Shown: piece by piece, positions 11,422 to 22,640 of the stretch
How positions within the stretch are numbered: the stretch's first letter is position 1
How the letters are laid out: each line of letters opens with the position of its first letter
DNA from: Ancistrus triradiatus
Lineage: Eukaryota; Chordata; Actinopteri; Siluriformes; Loricariidae
Direction: 5' to 3'
Length of the DNA: 64,000 bases
Assembly (NCBI GenBank): GCA_025084515.1
Contig: JAJAGP010000939.1
Location: 124,001-188,000, forward strand
Position numbers and translations under genes: made by a program
The notes under the pieces: generated by a model
Told to the model about the DNA's origin: nothing
The model's database searches: none
What the model saw: the letters and a program-made list of their open reading frames with translations, nothing else

Positions 11422-13499
11422 GTTTTGCATTTTTCTCAAATGTAGTACAGTGTTTTTCTTTAGAAATATAATGACTCAAAGCACACCTTAAAGCTCTATA
11501 ACAAATATACAACCATAGCTATGTAAGTATTTTTACAGTATTATGGAGTACAATATTATGTAGTATATTGTTACACATCAGAGTCAAAGAGATCATAATT
11601 GGTCTTGCTATGTGGCTGATAAGGGTTAGGGTTCTCTTTCGAAGGAGAACAAAAGTAAGTCAGTAGCTAGCATTTGTTTGCTATCAGCGTATGGCCGTAA
11701 GAGGTCTAATGTGAAAAAGTGTTTAAAAAATGGATAAATAAATAAATAAATAAATCTTGTTAAAGGTTACGAGTAAATCTTATTTTATTATTCCACATTT
11801 CTGATTCATAACTAGCTGTGCGTTCTCATTGTTCCCTTTCCTGCCTAATGCAGCATGTGCTTAATAATGAGCTTTGGATCACTGCAGGAGACAGATGAGA
11901 AATTTCACTCTTATTAGGCTTTAATTCTTATTATTCAGTAAGCCAACATGTGTGCGCTCTCACTTTGCACTCATTTTTAATGATTGTAGGACACAGTTCA
12001 ACACTGACCTCAGGTATCCACTGTGTTCATTAGGAGTAATTTCTAAACTGTGTTTGTCCAATCAATGGCAATCCTACGATGCTGCAAATTGAATTAAATC
12101 AATTGTTGATTTAGCTACAGATCATACCATTTATTTATTTATATATATTTTTTTACTAAACTCAGGAACATTGTGATCATTTTTGAGTAACTGATTTTGA
12201 TTGGAGGCACCTAATAAATAAAAGTTGGATGGATATTCACAGGATACAACACCATTTATCTACTTTACAGTCATTTGCTATTTATTAACTTAACTGAACT
12301 TAGTATCAGATTACAACTGCACATCGCAAGTTTTCTGAATTTGCCCTCTCCAGGAACCAACTCTGCATAAAACAGACTCATATGCCATAATTGAGAAAAG
12401 CAATTATTCTTCATAGAAGCATCTGGGAATTTAGTCAGTGAATATAATGGGATTGGTGTGGATTTACGTATTTGCATCTTGCCCTAATACCTGTATAATC
12501 CTGTTTGAAGCGTGTGCATTTCATGAGCTTAGGAAGGATGCATCATCAGATTTTTATGCAAACTGCTATGATAGTACTGTAATAGATAGCCTTGCATATA
12601 TTGGTTGAACTCTTGCATTCAGAGAGTCTAGTCTACCAAGGCATATGTAGAAAATAAATTAAGAAGAAGGATTAGATTTGGAATTACATCAGGATGCATT
12701 TGTGCTTTGAGATAATCAAAATACACTTTTTAAATCAGGAACATTGCCGTCTAGATTCGTACTCATTTATTTCTTGCATTACACTGAATGCACATAAGGT
12801 GGGAGAGTTCATTTGATTATCCTCTGGATTCATTTAAACAAGTGTCATTTAACAGGTCAAAACAACATCATAAGAAGAGCCTGTTAAAGACAGAATTATA
12901 TAGTGGCATTGCACTAAATAGATGTTGAAAGGTACAGAGGCGCATGCACACTGTACCCAAATCATGAAGACCAATGATGTGTCAGTTCTAATATGCATCA
13001 ATAGAAGGCTAGGCTGGTGAAAAAGGATCATAGCATCAAACATTCATGAGAAAAAAAGACTAGTCTCTTAGCTGAGCAGGCCATATCTTTGCTTGATATG
13101 AATGAGGCATTTTCTCATTTCAGTACAATGTTCTACACTGGGTAGCTCTCAGAAAGCAGAGCTAATAACCAACCAACCACATAAACTTATTAACAAACAA
13201 AGAGCTGACAAATGAAGAGAAATGCTAGATGACGTGGGCATGCTGATGTTTTTATATGATTGATTTTCAATTATTTATTCAATTCTTCATCCCCATACCC
13301 AGGCATGTAGGGAGCCAAAAGCGAGTAGAAGGCAGGATCCAACCCTAGAGAGGGGTTACCACCAAGTAATGATCCAAAACATTTCACCTCCTTTCAAAAA
13401 TTGTTTGGGAATTTCTGTAGCTGATAGCTGCTACAGAAAACACGATTTTTACCAAAGAAGGTGAATATTGACGGCCCAATCTTTTTTCGCGTGTTTACA
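11422..13499. other. unassigned non-coding DNA, possible conserved element
   Basis: No gene is recognised. An (AAAT)n run lies at 11733-11755. The repeat-free stretch 11820-12125 contains TAATAATGAGC, TTTAATTC and AATTGAATTAAATCAATTG, homeodomain-type words, and is a weak conserved non-coding candidate. The remainder is plain AT-rich DNA. Confidence 0.3.
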
Positions 13500-13710
13500 T
13501 CCACATCTTCCTTGTCAATATTGAAGGGCTCCAGCGCTTGAGAAAATGGGATACAGGTGTATGCATACCCTGCAGAGGAAGACAGTGCATTGAAAAGCTG
13601 GCTAGGGGTTAATGTTACAAGTCGAGGGAATGATCCGTCAACTGGCCTCCCATCCCTCAGACAGAGCCAATCGCGTCTGCATCCGCTTAGTGGTGGTAGG
13701 CTAGCATATT
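13500..13710 (-). repeat. tRNA-like SINE remnant, minus strand
   Basis: The plus strand ends GGCTAGCATATTAGATCATT, the reverse of a tRNA-like head of the form TCTAATATGCTAG seen in fish SINEs. GGCCTCCCATCCCTCAGA and AGCCAATCGCGTCTGC upstream fit the same family. The copy is decayed. Confidence 0.4.
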
Positions 13711-14070
13711 AGATCATTTTGCTGCACAACTTGTGGCAAGTTTTTTTTTTTATGTGCTAAATTCTGCAAATAGACAACAATTATGCATTAATTATACTAC
13801 TTTCTACACTTTTGTTTTTCAGAAAAGCAATGCAACATGTAATTTGACCAGGGGTGCCCTATTGTTGCATGGGACTGTATACAGAAACTGGGTTTCTCTC
13901 TCTCTCTCTCTTTTTTTTTTTTTTTTAAACAAAAACAGGAATGGTTCTTAAATTTAGAAGATGCACTTTTAAACAGTGGGTTTGTTTGTTTATTTGGTTA
14001 CTTACAAGGTTACATCAAAATTGATCATACATTGCGCCAATTTAGCATAATCACTTAACCTAATGCTTAT
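13711..14070. other. unassigned DNA with T- and TC-rich runs
   Basis: A T-run at about 13741 and a (TC)n-(T)n tract at about 13896-13927 are the only features. Nothing coding is supported. Confidence 0.5.
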
Positions 14071-14074
14071 CTGT

Positions 14075-14225
14075 GGACGGAAACAGGAGTACCCAGAGTA
14101 AACCCAGGTGAACACAGGGAGGACATGCGCACACCACACATGTGGAGTCTGAGGTCGGGATCGAACCAGGGATGCCGGAGCTGTGAGGTGACCTTGCTAT
14201 CTGCTGCACTGCCGTACCGCTCTAA
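14075..14225 (-). repeat. tRNA-like dispersed repeat (SINE-type), minus strand
   Basis: The plus strand shows AACACAGGGAGGACATGCGC, then a box-B-like GGGATCGAACCAGGGATG and GCTGCACTGCCGTACCGCTC, the reverse of a head that reads GAGCGGTACGGCAGTGCAGC. The same order appears at 31995-32130. RNA polymerase III promoter boxes are eroded. Confidence 0.6.
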
Positions 14226-14590
14226 GGGTGCATGGGGTAGAACACTCACTCTCTTGCCACTACTGTGAATAGTTGTTACCTGATAAAATGCAGAAACTCT
14301 ACAGTCGATCTACACTCATACCTCGGCATTCCATCACTCTGCAAGTCACTGAATTTGGTTCTCGACACATTTTGACAAGAAACATTGTCTTGGCACTTGC
14401 CGTTTGTACGGTACTCGGCTTACTTGCTAGAATTTGTATGAGTCAAGATGCTCAACTCGTATGTCCTTTCCAACCGAAACACAGGAGCTCTTGCTCAGTG
14501 CAGATCTCCACTAAAATCTGCTGTGAACTTTCTTGTGTGTGTGTGTGTTTTAAACATATACTCTTAGTGCAGATTAGTTCAAAAGTCACT

Positions 14591-14683
14591 ATGGGTCCTA
14601 AGAAGGTTAGTGATACCAGCCGACCAAAATGGAAAAGAGTGAGGAGCACAATAGTGCTTAAAAAGAGATATAGTGGAAAATGA
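14591..14683 (+). pseudogene. Tigger-type transposase N-terminal stub
   Basis: From the ATG at 14591 the frame encodes MGPKKVSDTSRPKWKRVRST and then I-V-L-K-K before a stop. A lysine-rich MGPKK opening followed by a short basic stretch is typical of Tigger/pogo transposase N-termini in fish. About 30 codons remain of a protein usually over 400 residues. It sits between the two ends of the element. Not functional. Confidence 0.5.
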
Positions 14684-14727
14684 GAGTGGTATGTGGTAAG
14701 CGAAGTTAAAATTTTATTTATTTAATT

Positions 14728-14776
14728 TTATTATTATTATTATTATTATTAATATTATTATTATTAATGTCTATAT
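14728..14776. repeat. (TTA)n microsatellite
   Basis: Repeated TTA units, with one interruption, inside the Tigger-type element. Confidence 0.9.
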
Positions 14777-15100
14777 GTATTGTTTAAGTATACAGTACAA
14801 CTCCATTAATACATATAATGCCTTTTACAGTGTGCATTTTCTGGGGGGTCAAGAACTGAATAATTGAATTTACATTATTCCTTATGGGAAAAATTCTCTC
14901 AGTGCTCGTTGTTTTCGGCTCTCGATGTGACGTCTGGAATGATGCAGACATTCTAACTGCTTTTGGTGGATTGATTTTCCAGCAGCAAGGTAGGCTGTGG
15001 ATGGATTTCAGAAAATTGCTTTAGTTTAATTTTAGCTAATCTAAGCTGTACTAATCTAGCTAGTTTTTGATGAGGTGAAGTGATTCCATTAATCAACATA

Positions 15101-15215
15101 CATTTACATTTACAGCATTTATCAGACGCCCTTATCCAGAGCGACTTACAATTGATACAACCTTACAATCCAAGCAATTGTGAGTTAAGGGTCTTGCTCA
15201 AAGACCCAACAGCCT
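15101..15215 (-). repeat. V-SINE, 3' half, minus strand
   Basis: The plus strand reads CATTTACATTTACAGCATTT then CAGACGCCCTTATCCAGAGC and GACTTACAATTG, the reverse complement of the V-SINE core and tail, then AAGGGTCTTGCTCAAAGACC. The tRNA-derived head is missing, as expected for a 5'-truncated SINE. Confidence 0.8.
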
Positions 15216-16880
15216 TCCTTAGCCAAGTTTTCTAACTAGCTCAATTGTTCTTTGGCAGTTATCTATGAACGTGCGAAATATTGACAGGTCAAATAACTGA
15301 TTTATTGATTTAAAAAGTGTATCAATCAATGTGTAACGCTGATGATTGCATTGCATCTCCTTCACACACTGGGTTTCTTCATCTTGATAATGCAGACCTC
15401 ATATTCACTCAGTTGTATACATCTTCCCACAGCTGTATTTGTTGAGCAAAATACCCACCATTTTTCTAGGAATTGAAGATGGGTGGGGATTGTGGGTGTC
15501 TAACATGACTGGCAGGAATGATATAAACTGTACAAGCTGAACAAGCTGTTTCTCTTAGACATATCATGTTTCGGGCTGAGACATGTGATACACTTATTGT
15601 TTCAGCTGTTTCAACAAATGGTTCCGTTTATTCTGCAGACATTTCCATGTTATTCTTAATAGTAAGATCAAAACACCTCATGCTTTAAATCAAATTGCTG
15701 CTCAGCTATCGGGTTAGTTCCAATGTGCTGACCCAATTGAATCAGTATTCATTAACAATCTGCTACTTTCCTAACCACCTCTGTGTTAATCTCCAGCCTG
15801 GTCATGACTCTTGGGTTTTCCGCATTTCATGACTTGAATTTATTTCTTTCTCCCATAAATAATTCAGTTTTGTGCATCGACTAAGTGCCATACGCTTCAG
15901 GACCTAAGACCTTGGTGCTCCTTGCATCTTAATGCCAGTTTGAATCCCACCCATTAGGGGACAGTGCTAAACTTCTGGTTTTAAAAATGACCCATTTGGG
16001 AGGAAGACCTATTTTAAAGGATGGGGAAACCATGTAATAAACACAGACAAGAAGTGTCAAATTTAGGCATTTATTTTCAGCTTACTACTTTACCACAGAC
16101 GTTCTGTTTGAATTGGAATCGATTATCTGAGGGATATCTGTGATTACGTCTCCTCAGTGACCAAAGATGATAATGAAATCCCTCAGGAAATTTTGTAGCA
16201 TTTTCTAGTGGGTTGTATCCTCTACAGACTCAGATCACACAACTGACTACAAGTATTTATTGTGCATATTTCTATAGAAATATATGTTATTTATATTGAA
16301 ATATATAGTAGAATTCTTTATACCTGTAGCTGCTTTTAAAAGTCATTCTTTAATCAGTCGATATCTGTGTTTCTTACGTTTATTTCTCCTCTTCTCATGG
16401 CTCTCTGAGTGACATGAGAATAAAGCTCTCTCAACATCCGGTCCAATTAAATAGTGCATTAACTGCTCTAAAGCTGCCATTTGTAGATCTGGGAATGTCT
16501 CTGATTGACACTTGATTTACGTGCTAGAAAACCGACGGTGACTAGCAGCAGTGAAAAACCTTTTTTCCTCCAACGTGAGGCATGAACTGCCTGTAAAATC
16601 ATAGAAATGTGCCTCTGCTGAATTGGGTGAAACATAGAAGGTAATTCTCTCAGGGAGGAGAAAGAAAAACACAGACATGGCCTATCCGCACAGGACAGCA
16701 CCTGTAAAAGAAGAAATGACCTCAAGACCTCATGTATATTTAGTCTATATAGTCCTGTCCAGACAGGGTTTATGTGAACAACTGCCTTGAATAGTGTTTA
16801 GAATTAAAACCTGCAATAGATGGGTATACTTCCCAGTGAGTACTGAAATAGCCTCGGGATGTCCGTATATATATGTACTG
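15216..16880. other. unassigned non-coding DNA
   Basis: No gene is recognised. A faint tRNA-like remnant (AGTTTGAATCCCACC) lies near 15938-15955. The rest shows neither coding signal nor repeat structure that I can name. Confidence 0.35.
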
Positions 16881-16916
16881 TACACACACACACACACACA
16901 CTCACACACACACACA
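16881..16916. repeat. (CA)n microsatellite
   Basis: CA units with a single CT interruption near 16901. Confidence 0.95.
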
Positions 16917-16995
16917 GGTATGCACTGCATAACACTGGTTCAGAAGTTCTGTCACATATGCATCTGCGATCCAATATGGCTTTTATCCTTATTCT

Positions 16996-17130
16996 GAGCT
17001 GGTAAGTAACAAAGTACAAGTACTTTGTTACTGTACTCAAGTATTCTTTTAGGTATCTGTTCTTCTTTCTATGGGTTCTTTTAGGACTGTAAATCTGTAC
17101 TTTTTACTCACTACATGTTCAGAACAGGCT
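16996..17130 (+). mobile_element. hAT-type terminal fragment
   Basis: The segment GCTGGTAAGTAACAAAGTAC, continuing with TTGTTACTGTACTCAAGTAT, resembles the terminus of a common fish hAT-type element and the left end of the element at 60023. No matching right end or target duplication was found. Confidence 0.5.
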
Positions 17131-17186
17131 TGTTACTTTAGCCTTTATGAATCTAATTTACCTAAATGTATTTATCTGTTATCTAC

Positions 17187-17260
17187 AGGTATGCGCCATT
17201 TAACGTTTATCCAATCAGCGTCCTTTCACTTTAACTTCGCACGTCTTAGGATTTAAAATA
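17187..17260 (+). repeat. TACAGGTATGCGCC-family terminal fragment
   Basis: ACAGGTATGCGCCATTTAAC is shared, with changes, by 21692-21800 and 38551-38700. It looks like a short transposon terminus preceded by TA, but the family is unknown to me. Confidence 0.4.
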
Positions 17261-18205
17261 GGCAATAAAAATCTGTCTTATATACATCTTAATTCACGTC
17301 TGAATGACAGAAAACTAGTACGAGCAAACCCTTGCGACACCTGCTGACAGAAAAGAGAATCACAGTCTTGAAGGCAGAAACCGTTCCTTTTGTTTTTGGT
17401 ATCAGTAAGTGTTTCACATACAGTGCTGTACTAAATGTTTTCATGTTGTGTCTTAATTTAATATTATTGTTAAAAAATAAAACACTACATGCATGATAAT
17501 CTAAACTTATGTGAGACTATATGGGAATTTCCATTCACCATCAGTTTCACAGAAGTGAGGCAAGGTAAACCACTGCCCCCCCCCCCCCCCCCCCAAACCT
17601 TTATTTATTTCCTTTTTTATTCATCAATTCTATTCAGGCAAAACCCTAATGAAGCGCCAACAATGGAATATTACTGGATATGAAACAAAAGGGAGGGGGA
17701 AGTGGGAGGGAGGAAGGATGGGAACCGGTGATTGGCTGCTTTCGTGGCTTCAGCAACTGATCAGAAAAGAAAGGCAAAAAGAGAGATGAAACCATGGATC
17801 CAAGATTGAGACAGTTCCCAAATATGCCTAGTGAATGCAGTGCATATGACGTCTCCCAAAGAGAAAAGTGGTCATTGGCATTTAAGAATGTGCAGTCGAA
17901 TGAAAGAGCACTGACGTAAGAGTGACATTAGGTAGTTTGGTATTTTTTTTTACTGGGTCATAACTACAAGTTGGTGCCTTTGCATCACAGGCAGACTTTT
18001 TTTTTATTTTATTATGTTTAAAAATCGTAAATACATTATAAAGTGTTTCTAGCACTAAGACTCAGGCATTAATTGCTTCTACGGAAAACAAACTATGTAT
18101 CACTTTACACTGATTTTTGTCAGACACTACAAGTATTTCGGTGTGTGGAGTCAGTAGTGAATGTTACAGGATTGATGTGATAAGTAGGAGGTTTAAAAAA
18201 CTAAA
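17261..18205. other. unassigned DNA with a 19-C run
   Basis: A run of 19 C residues lies at 17576-17594. Nothing coding is supported; the remainder is AT-rich intergenic sequence. Confidence 0.5.
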
Positions 18206-18310
18206 AAATATATATTATATATATTTATATATATATATATTTATATATTATTAGATATAGATAGGTTATATATATATATTATATATATTATATATATATA
18301 TATATATATA
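18206..18310. repeat. (TA)n microsatellite
   Basis: Near-continuous TA dinucleotides. The adjoining Tc1-like element begins directly at its right edge, as expected for a transposon that targets TA. Confidence 0.9.
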
Positions 18311-19234
18311 CCAAGTGCTTTCCAAAAAGTATTTGGCCCCTTGAACTTTTTCAACCTTTTGCCCACATTTCAGGCTTTTTTAAACATAAGGGATAGGAAA
18401 TTGTAATTTTTGTGACAGAATCAAAACAACAAGTGGGACACCCAATCGTGAGATGGGAACGAAATTTTTTGGATATTTTAAACTTTTTTTAGAAATAAAA
18501 AACGTGAAAAGGTGGGGCGTGCAAAATTCCTTCGGCCCCCTGCGTAATACTTTGTTAGCGCCACCCTTTGCTCGAGTACAGCTGCAAGTCGCTTGGGGGT
18601 ATTTTAGCAGTGTTGCACAGCGAGAGAAAAAAATTTGTGCCCCATTCTTCCTGCAAAAACAGCTGGGGTCAGTGAGGTTGGATGGAGAGCGTTTGTGAAC
18701 AGCAGGTTTCAATTCTTTCCACAGATTCTCGATTGGATTCAGGTCTGGACTTTGATTGGCCTTCTACACCTGGATACGTTTATTTGTGACCCAATCCATT
18801 TGTAGATTTTGGTTTATGTTTTGGATCTTGTCTTGTTGGAAGATAAAATCTCCGTCCCAGTCTAGGTCTTTTGCAGATCCAATAGGTGTTCTTCCAGAAT
18901 GGTCCGGTATTTGGCTCATCCATCTTCCATCAATTTTAAACCATCTTCCCTTGTCCCCTGATGAAGAACAGGAGGCCCAAAACACGATGCTTTGCCACCA
19001 CCATGTTTGACAGTGGGGATGGTTGTGTTCAGGCGGTGTGATGAGCTGTGTTGCTTTTACGCCCAACTAACGTTTTTTGCATTGTGCCAAAAGTTCGTTC
19101 TGAAAAGAGCACTTCTCCACATGTTTGGTGCGTCGCCCAGGGGTCGTGGCAAAACTTTTTATGGATATCTTGAGAAAGGCTTTCTTCTTGCCACTCTTCA
19201 TAAAGGCCGAGATTTGGAGTGTACAACGGATTGT
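18311..19234 (-). mobile_element. truncated Tc1-like element
   Basis: A terminus AAGTGCTTTCCAAAAAGTAT followed by TTGGCCCCTTGAAC matches a Tc1-like family I recognise from many fishes. The minus strand encodes the C-terminal half of the transposase and the element stops abruptly near 19234, inside the coding region, so the N-terminal half and the second inverted repeat are missing. It lies between two TA-rich microsatellites, which may have taken part in the loss. Confidence 0.8.
18590..19234 (-). pseudogene. Tc1 transposase C-terminal fragment
   Basis: Minus-strand frames contain HCQTWWWQSIVFWASCSSSG, a changed form of the conserved HGGGSVMFWGCFS-type block, followed by a FIFQQD block near 18840 that holds the second catalytic aspartate. 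Next comes MDWVTNKRIQV, and the remaining frame leads toward the terminus. Several frameshifts separate the blocks. Intact relatives are about 340 residues with a DD34E triad. The first aspartate region and the helix-turn-helix are gone. Confidence 0.75.
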
Positions 19235-20920
19235 ATATATTACACATATGTACATAACATACGTACATAACACATATATGTTATTATATATATGTAAGTT
19301 GCATAAGTATTTTTTCTATCAAGTACTGTTAATGGAGTGTTTAGAAGGAGATCTTCCCTACAAAGTGGGGAAGCTGCGACTAAAATGCTGTCTGTGTTGT
19401 GACATTGTTCATAGACTAAAGGATAATTGTTGGGTTAAATCCAATGATATACTGCATTACTTAAACCTGGCATGTCAGTTTGATTTGATTTGTATGCATT
19501 GTAAAAAGAAAAATCCAAAAAATTGGTATATTTTGGTCTTCCTCATGCCTGAAATTGGTTTTTATTTCTGTTGTCTGCATGGCTTAGTAAAGATGATAAT
19601 TCATTGTATGATTTGTTTTTTTTTGCAGATGATCATGTAATTGTAGTACAAATCATTATGTACGCCAGTGTCATGGAGGTGTTACTGTTTCAAAAAAATG
19701 AGTAGAAAGGCTTTTTAGTCTTTTTTGGTACTGGGTTATAATCATTACATGAATAGGCTGCTATGGTCTTGACCATTAAAATGTTGTGACAATAAGCAGT
19801 CTTACAGACGTCGATATTTTGCATTAGCATTATAACAAGCAACCAACACTACCTTCTGTCAATCATCTGTAACACACCACACACAAAACACACACACACA
19901 CAACACACACAAAACACACCACACACCACACAGAGAGAAACACCACACTGGTGGATCTGTGGGCAGGACAACATGAACATGTTCGTTCCCATGATGGCAG
20001 CTTGGCTGACAGTGCTGGAGAGAGATTATGGGCTCTTGGTTGGAGCCTCCTTGACTGTCAGGCACCTATGGTGAGGTGAGCTGTGCCTTGTCATATCTCC
20101 TACATCCCCTGGCCATCTGTCCTCGCCCTTCTTCCGTGTGGCCCGTCCCGTTTCCCCCTGTGACACATGCAGCCATTACAAACACTTCACTGACTGTGGC
20201 CAGCGTGAGTCTCAGGGAGCCAGTCATCTCCGTTTCCGTGCCATTCCCGATGGCATCTAGGACACCGGCGCTTGTTTGAAGATCAGCCGAGTGCAGTAAT
20301 TACAAATACTGAGCCAACGTATTCATTTCCGTTATCGTCTCATGCAGTTTACCTACTGGGACTGTCCATGTGGATACCGGAACAAATGAATTATCCCCTG
20401 AAGCAGGGGATGCATGTGCCGTAAATAAACTCTACAGAGGCTTCTGACCTTGTCATTATATATTTATAGCAAACAATAACTACAGTACATATTCACCTTG
20501 CTCATTTAATCTTAAGAGGCACAACTGTGCTTTTTGTTGCTATTGCTTTCAGTGTCCCCAGTCAACACCTATACGCAGTCTTATGCAATAGTTTGAGCAA
20601 CCCTACTTGAATTGTTGCTCTTTGTTTAGCGATTTTGTAATTATTTCTGCACGTTTTAATACATATATGTTGAATGATACTAGAAAAAAAAATTGTCATG
20701 TGCTTACGTCCTGCAGGATTATGTAATTCTGAAATGTATTCCATGCAGTGGCTGTACTATTTCTTCTTCTTATTAATATTACTATCATTATTAGCATTTA
20801 GAAAACATGGAATTTGATTGAAAGTGCAAAAACCTTTCACACTGTATGCAAGCTTATGTTATGCAGTACATAAACGGATTCTACCCGCTCCTGATACTCA
20901 GTACTGATCTGTAAATGGGA
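19235..20920. other. unassigned non-coding DNA
   Basis: A TA/CATA microsatellite spans 19230-19295 and an ACAC-rich tract spans about 19870-19932. A 171-codon open frame at 19125-19640 starts in antisense Tc1 sequence and runs through a microsatellite, so it is not credited. The stretch 20060-20290 is GC-richer than its surroundings but shows no splice-bounded frame that I trust. Confidence 0.35.
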
Positions 20921-21090
20921 CTGCTGAGATGCGGATAAGGTAGTTAGCCTATGAACCAGATGGTCCAGGGTTCAAATCTCAGCAGCGCCAGTCTGCAACT
21001 GTTTGCCCCATTGATTGTACATTATAAGACTATATCAGTTGTAAGTCGCTCTGGATAAGAACATTTTCTATAAAAGATTTGTTAAATGAG
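20921..21090 (+). repeat. V-SINE, plus strand, diverged
   Basis: A tRNA-like head with box-B GGTTCAAATCT is followed by GTCTGCAACTGTTTGCCCC, GACTATATCAGTTGTAAGTC, GCTCTGGATAAGAACATTTT and GTTAAATG. The central GTAAGTCGCTCTGGATAAG is the V-SINE core. The head is bounded by the inverted words CTGCTGAGAT and ATCTCAGCAG. Confidence 0.7.
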
Positions 21091-21690
21091 CAAACTTAAA
21101 ATCATCAGGTAACTCATCCTGAACTGAAAGTAATTCATGCAAACATTTGTAATAGTGGAGCGCTTTAATAGTTTGTGTCTTGTTTGTGGTGATCAGATAC
21201 CACTACGTCTTGTGCATGATTCCATTGCAGTAGTTTCTGTGTTGCATTCCTAGCTGAGGTTGCTTTGCTTCATGCCCCGTGAGCTTCTGGAAATGAGGTG
21301 GCAGGTTAATCTATAGCTGTCTAGAGTTTAATTTGAAACTTGATGAAATCACTGCTTTTTAAAAGGGCAACAGTGTCTCTGTGGGTTGGGGCTCCACTCC
21401 AGTAAGTGGAACATGGTGAAGCTGCTGGGTACCTGGCTCAAACCCAAAGTGAACATGTTGACTTGCTACCCAAGTGTTATAGTGCTTCCGCTTACTATCT
21501 CTGCTGTGCCCTTAAGCAATGCGCTCTCCCACAAAGCACCAGCCCAAACTGCCAATTTCTTCAGTTTGTGCTTATTTAAATTCAAGTACTATTATCTACA
21601 GGTTTACATTAGACATCAAGTGGGTATGGAAAGTGGGTGAGTCAGTGATTAGTCATGCATGGCTTCAACAAAAGGCACTTAGGCCTTCAA
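21091..21690. other. unassigned non-coding DNA
   Basis: No gene or named repeat is visible. Confidence 0.4.
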
Positions 21691-21691
21691 A

Positions 21692-21800
21692 TACAGGTAA
21701 AGTGCCATTTAACGTCCACATTATGTTCTGTGACAAGTCGTTGAATGGACAAAATGGACATGGACCGGACATTACTATAGTCACATAGTAGTTTAGAACT
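21692..21800 (+). repeat. TACAGGTA-family repeat
   Basis: The segment shares CCATTTAACGT, TGGACATGGACCGGACATTA and a following CATAG word with 38551-38700, in the same order. The shared start follows TA. It may be the terminus of an unnamed DNA transposon. Confidence 0.5.
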
Positions 21801-22065
21801 AAAACAAGAGTGAAATACTACATTGTTGTTACCCTGTAAGCAGACTTCATGAGCAAAATGAAGATGTGCATACTCTTGCATTATTGTCAATTTCATGTAG
21901 GCTAAAAAGTTATATTAAATTTATTTGCTGGTGCATTTTCCAGAATCGTATTAATAATAAAGTTTTTTTGTAATACTTCTAATTTTATTTTTCATTCTAA
22001 TTAATTTCTGTGTTTGATCTGAAATACTGTTTTGCTTTAGTTGCAGTTTGGTGTTAGACACAGTG
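21801..22065. other. unassigned AT-rich DNA
   Basis: Nothing recognisable. Confidence 0.4.
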
Positions 22066-22067
22066 TA

Positions 22068-22638
22068 CCATATTTTTTGGGCTATAAAGCGCACCGGGTT
22101 ATAAGACGCAATATCAATGATCGGCTGCTAACGGGTATATTTTCATACATAAAGCGCACCGAGTTATAAGACGCATTAAATGAAACAAAACTCTTAAGTT
22201 CCGTCGGAAGCTCAGTTTGGTCTTTACCTGGCGCAGGGCGTCTTCTTGCTTCCTCCACTTCCGTACCATTGATTCGTTAATGTTGAATTATCTCACAGCT
22301 GCTCTATGTCCATGTTGTACTGCGTGACTGATAGCGTTGTGTTTGAAATCCGCTTCGAAAATGAATGAATGAATGCACGTACCCTAATGCTGAAGCGCAT
22401 ACCGTATTACTCCGCGATGCTGCGCACTACGGTTTCCGTAAGCTTCGTAACTTACAAAGGCTGTGCTAAAACATTTTGACAGATTTATGAGCACCGTGTA
22501 CCATCTACAATCGGTTCTAGGTCAGAAAGCATAACCAGAATTAATTCATACATTAGACGCACCGCATTTTAAGGCGCACTGTCGATTTTTGAGAAAGTTA
22601 AAGGATTTTAAGTGCGCCTTATGGTCCGAAAAATACGG
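22068..22638 (-). mobile_element. pogo-type MITE, 571 bp, copy 2
   Basis: The ends are CCATATTTTTTGGGCTATAA and, at the right, TTATGGTCCGAAAAATACGG. TA flanks lie at 22066-22067 and 22639-22640. The element has exactly the same length as 7212-7782. The left terminus has more changes than the right. The minus strand again carries the Brinker-type DNA-binding domain fragment. Confidence 0.9.
22225..22359 (-). pseudogene. pogo-like DNA-binding domain fragment with a stop
   Basis: The frame reads FEADFKHNAISHAVQHGHRA, then AVR and a TAA stop where copy 1 has GAA, then continues FNINESMVRKWRKQEDALRQ. The helix-turn-helix is therefore interrupted. The two copies differ at few codons, so this domain was part of the mobilised unit rather than acquired separately. 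Confidence 0.7.
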
Positions 22639-22640
22639 TA

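Larger units (their letters stand above)
14311..14945 (+). mobile_element. decayed Tigger/pogo-type element
   Basis: The left end TACACTCATACCTCGGCATT resembles the fish Tigger-type terminus (ACCTCGGTTCTCGA in intact copies). The right side carries TTACATTATTCCTTATGGGA followed by TCGGCTCTCGATGTGACG, the matching inverted end, and is truncated before its last bases. Related ends lie at 44156, 54255-54340 and 63463. The interior is short and includes a (TTA)n tract, so this is a non-autonomous remnant. Confidence 0.6.

Noticed and set aside
19125..19640. 171-codon plus-strand open frame
   Set aside because: It begins in sequence antisense to a Tc1 transposase and crosses a TA/CA microsatellite; the rest has no recognisable domain.
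20060..20290. GC-richer block as a coding exon
   Set aside because: The open frame of about 67 codons lacks a domain, and no frame is bounded by splice sites that I would defend.
20921..20990. tRNA gene candidate bounded by CTGCTGAGAT and ATCTCAGCAG
   Set aside because: The spacing and internal arms do not make a convincing cloverleaf, and a V-SINE core follows.
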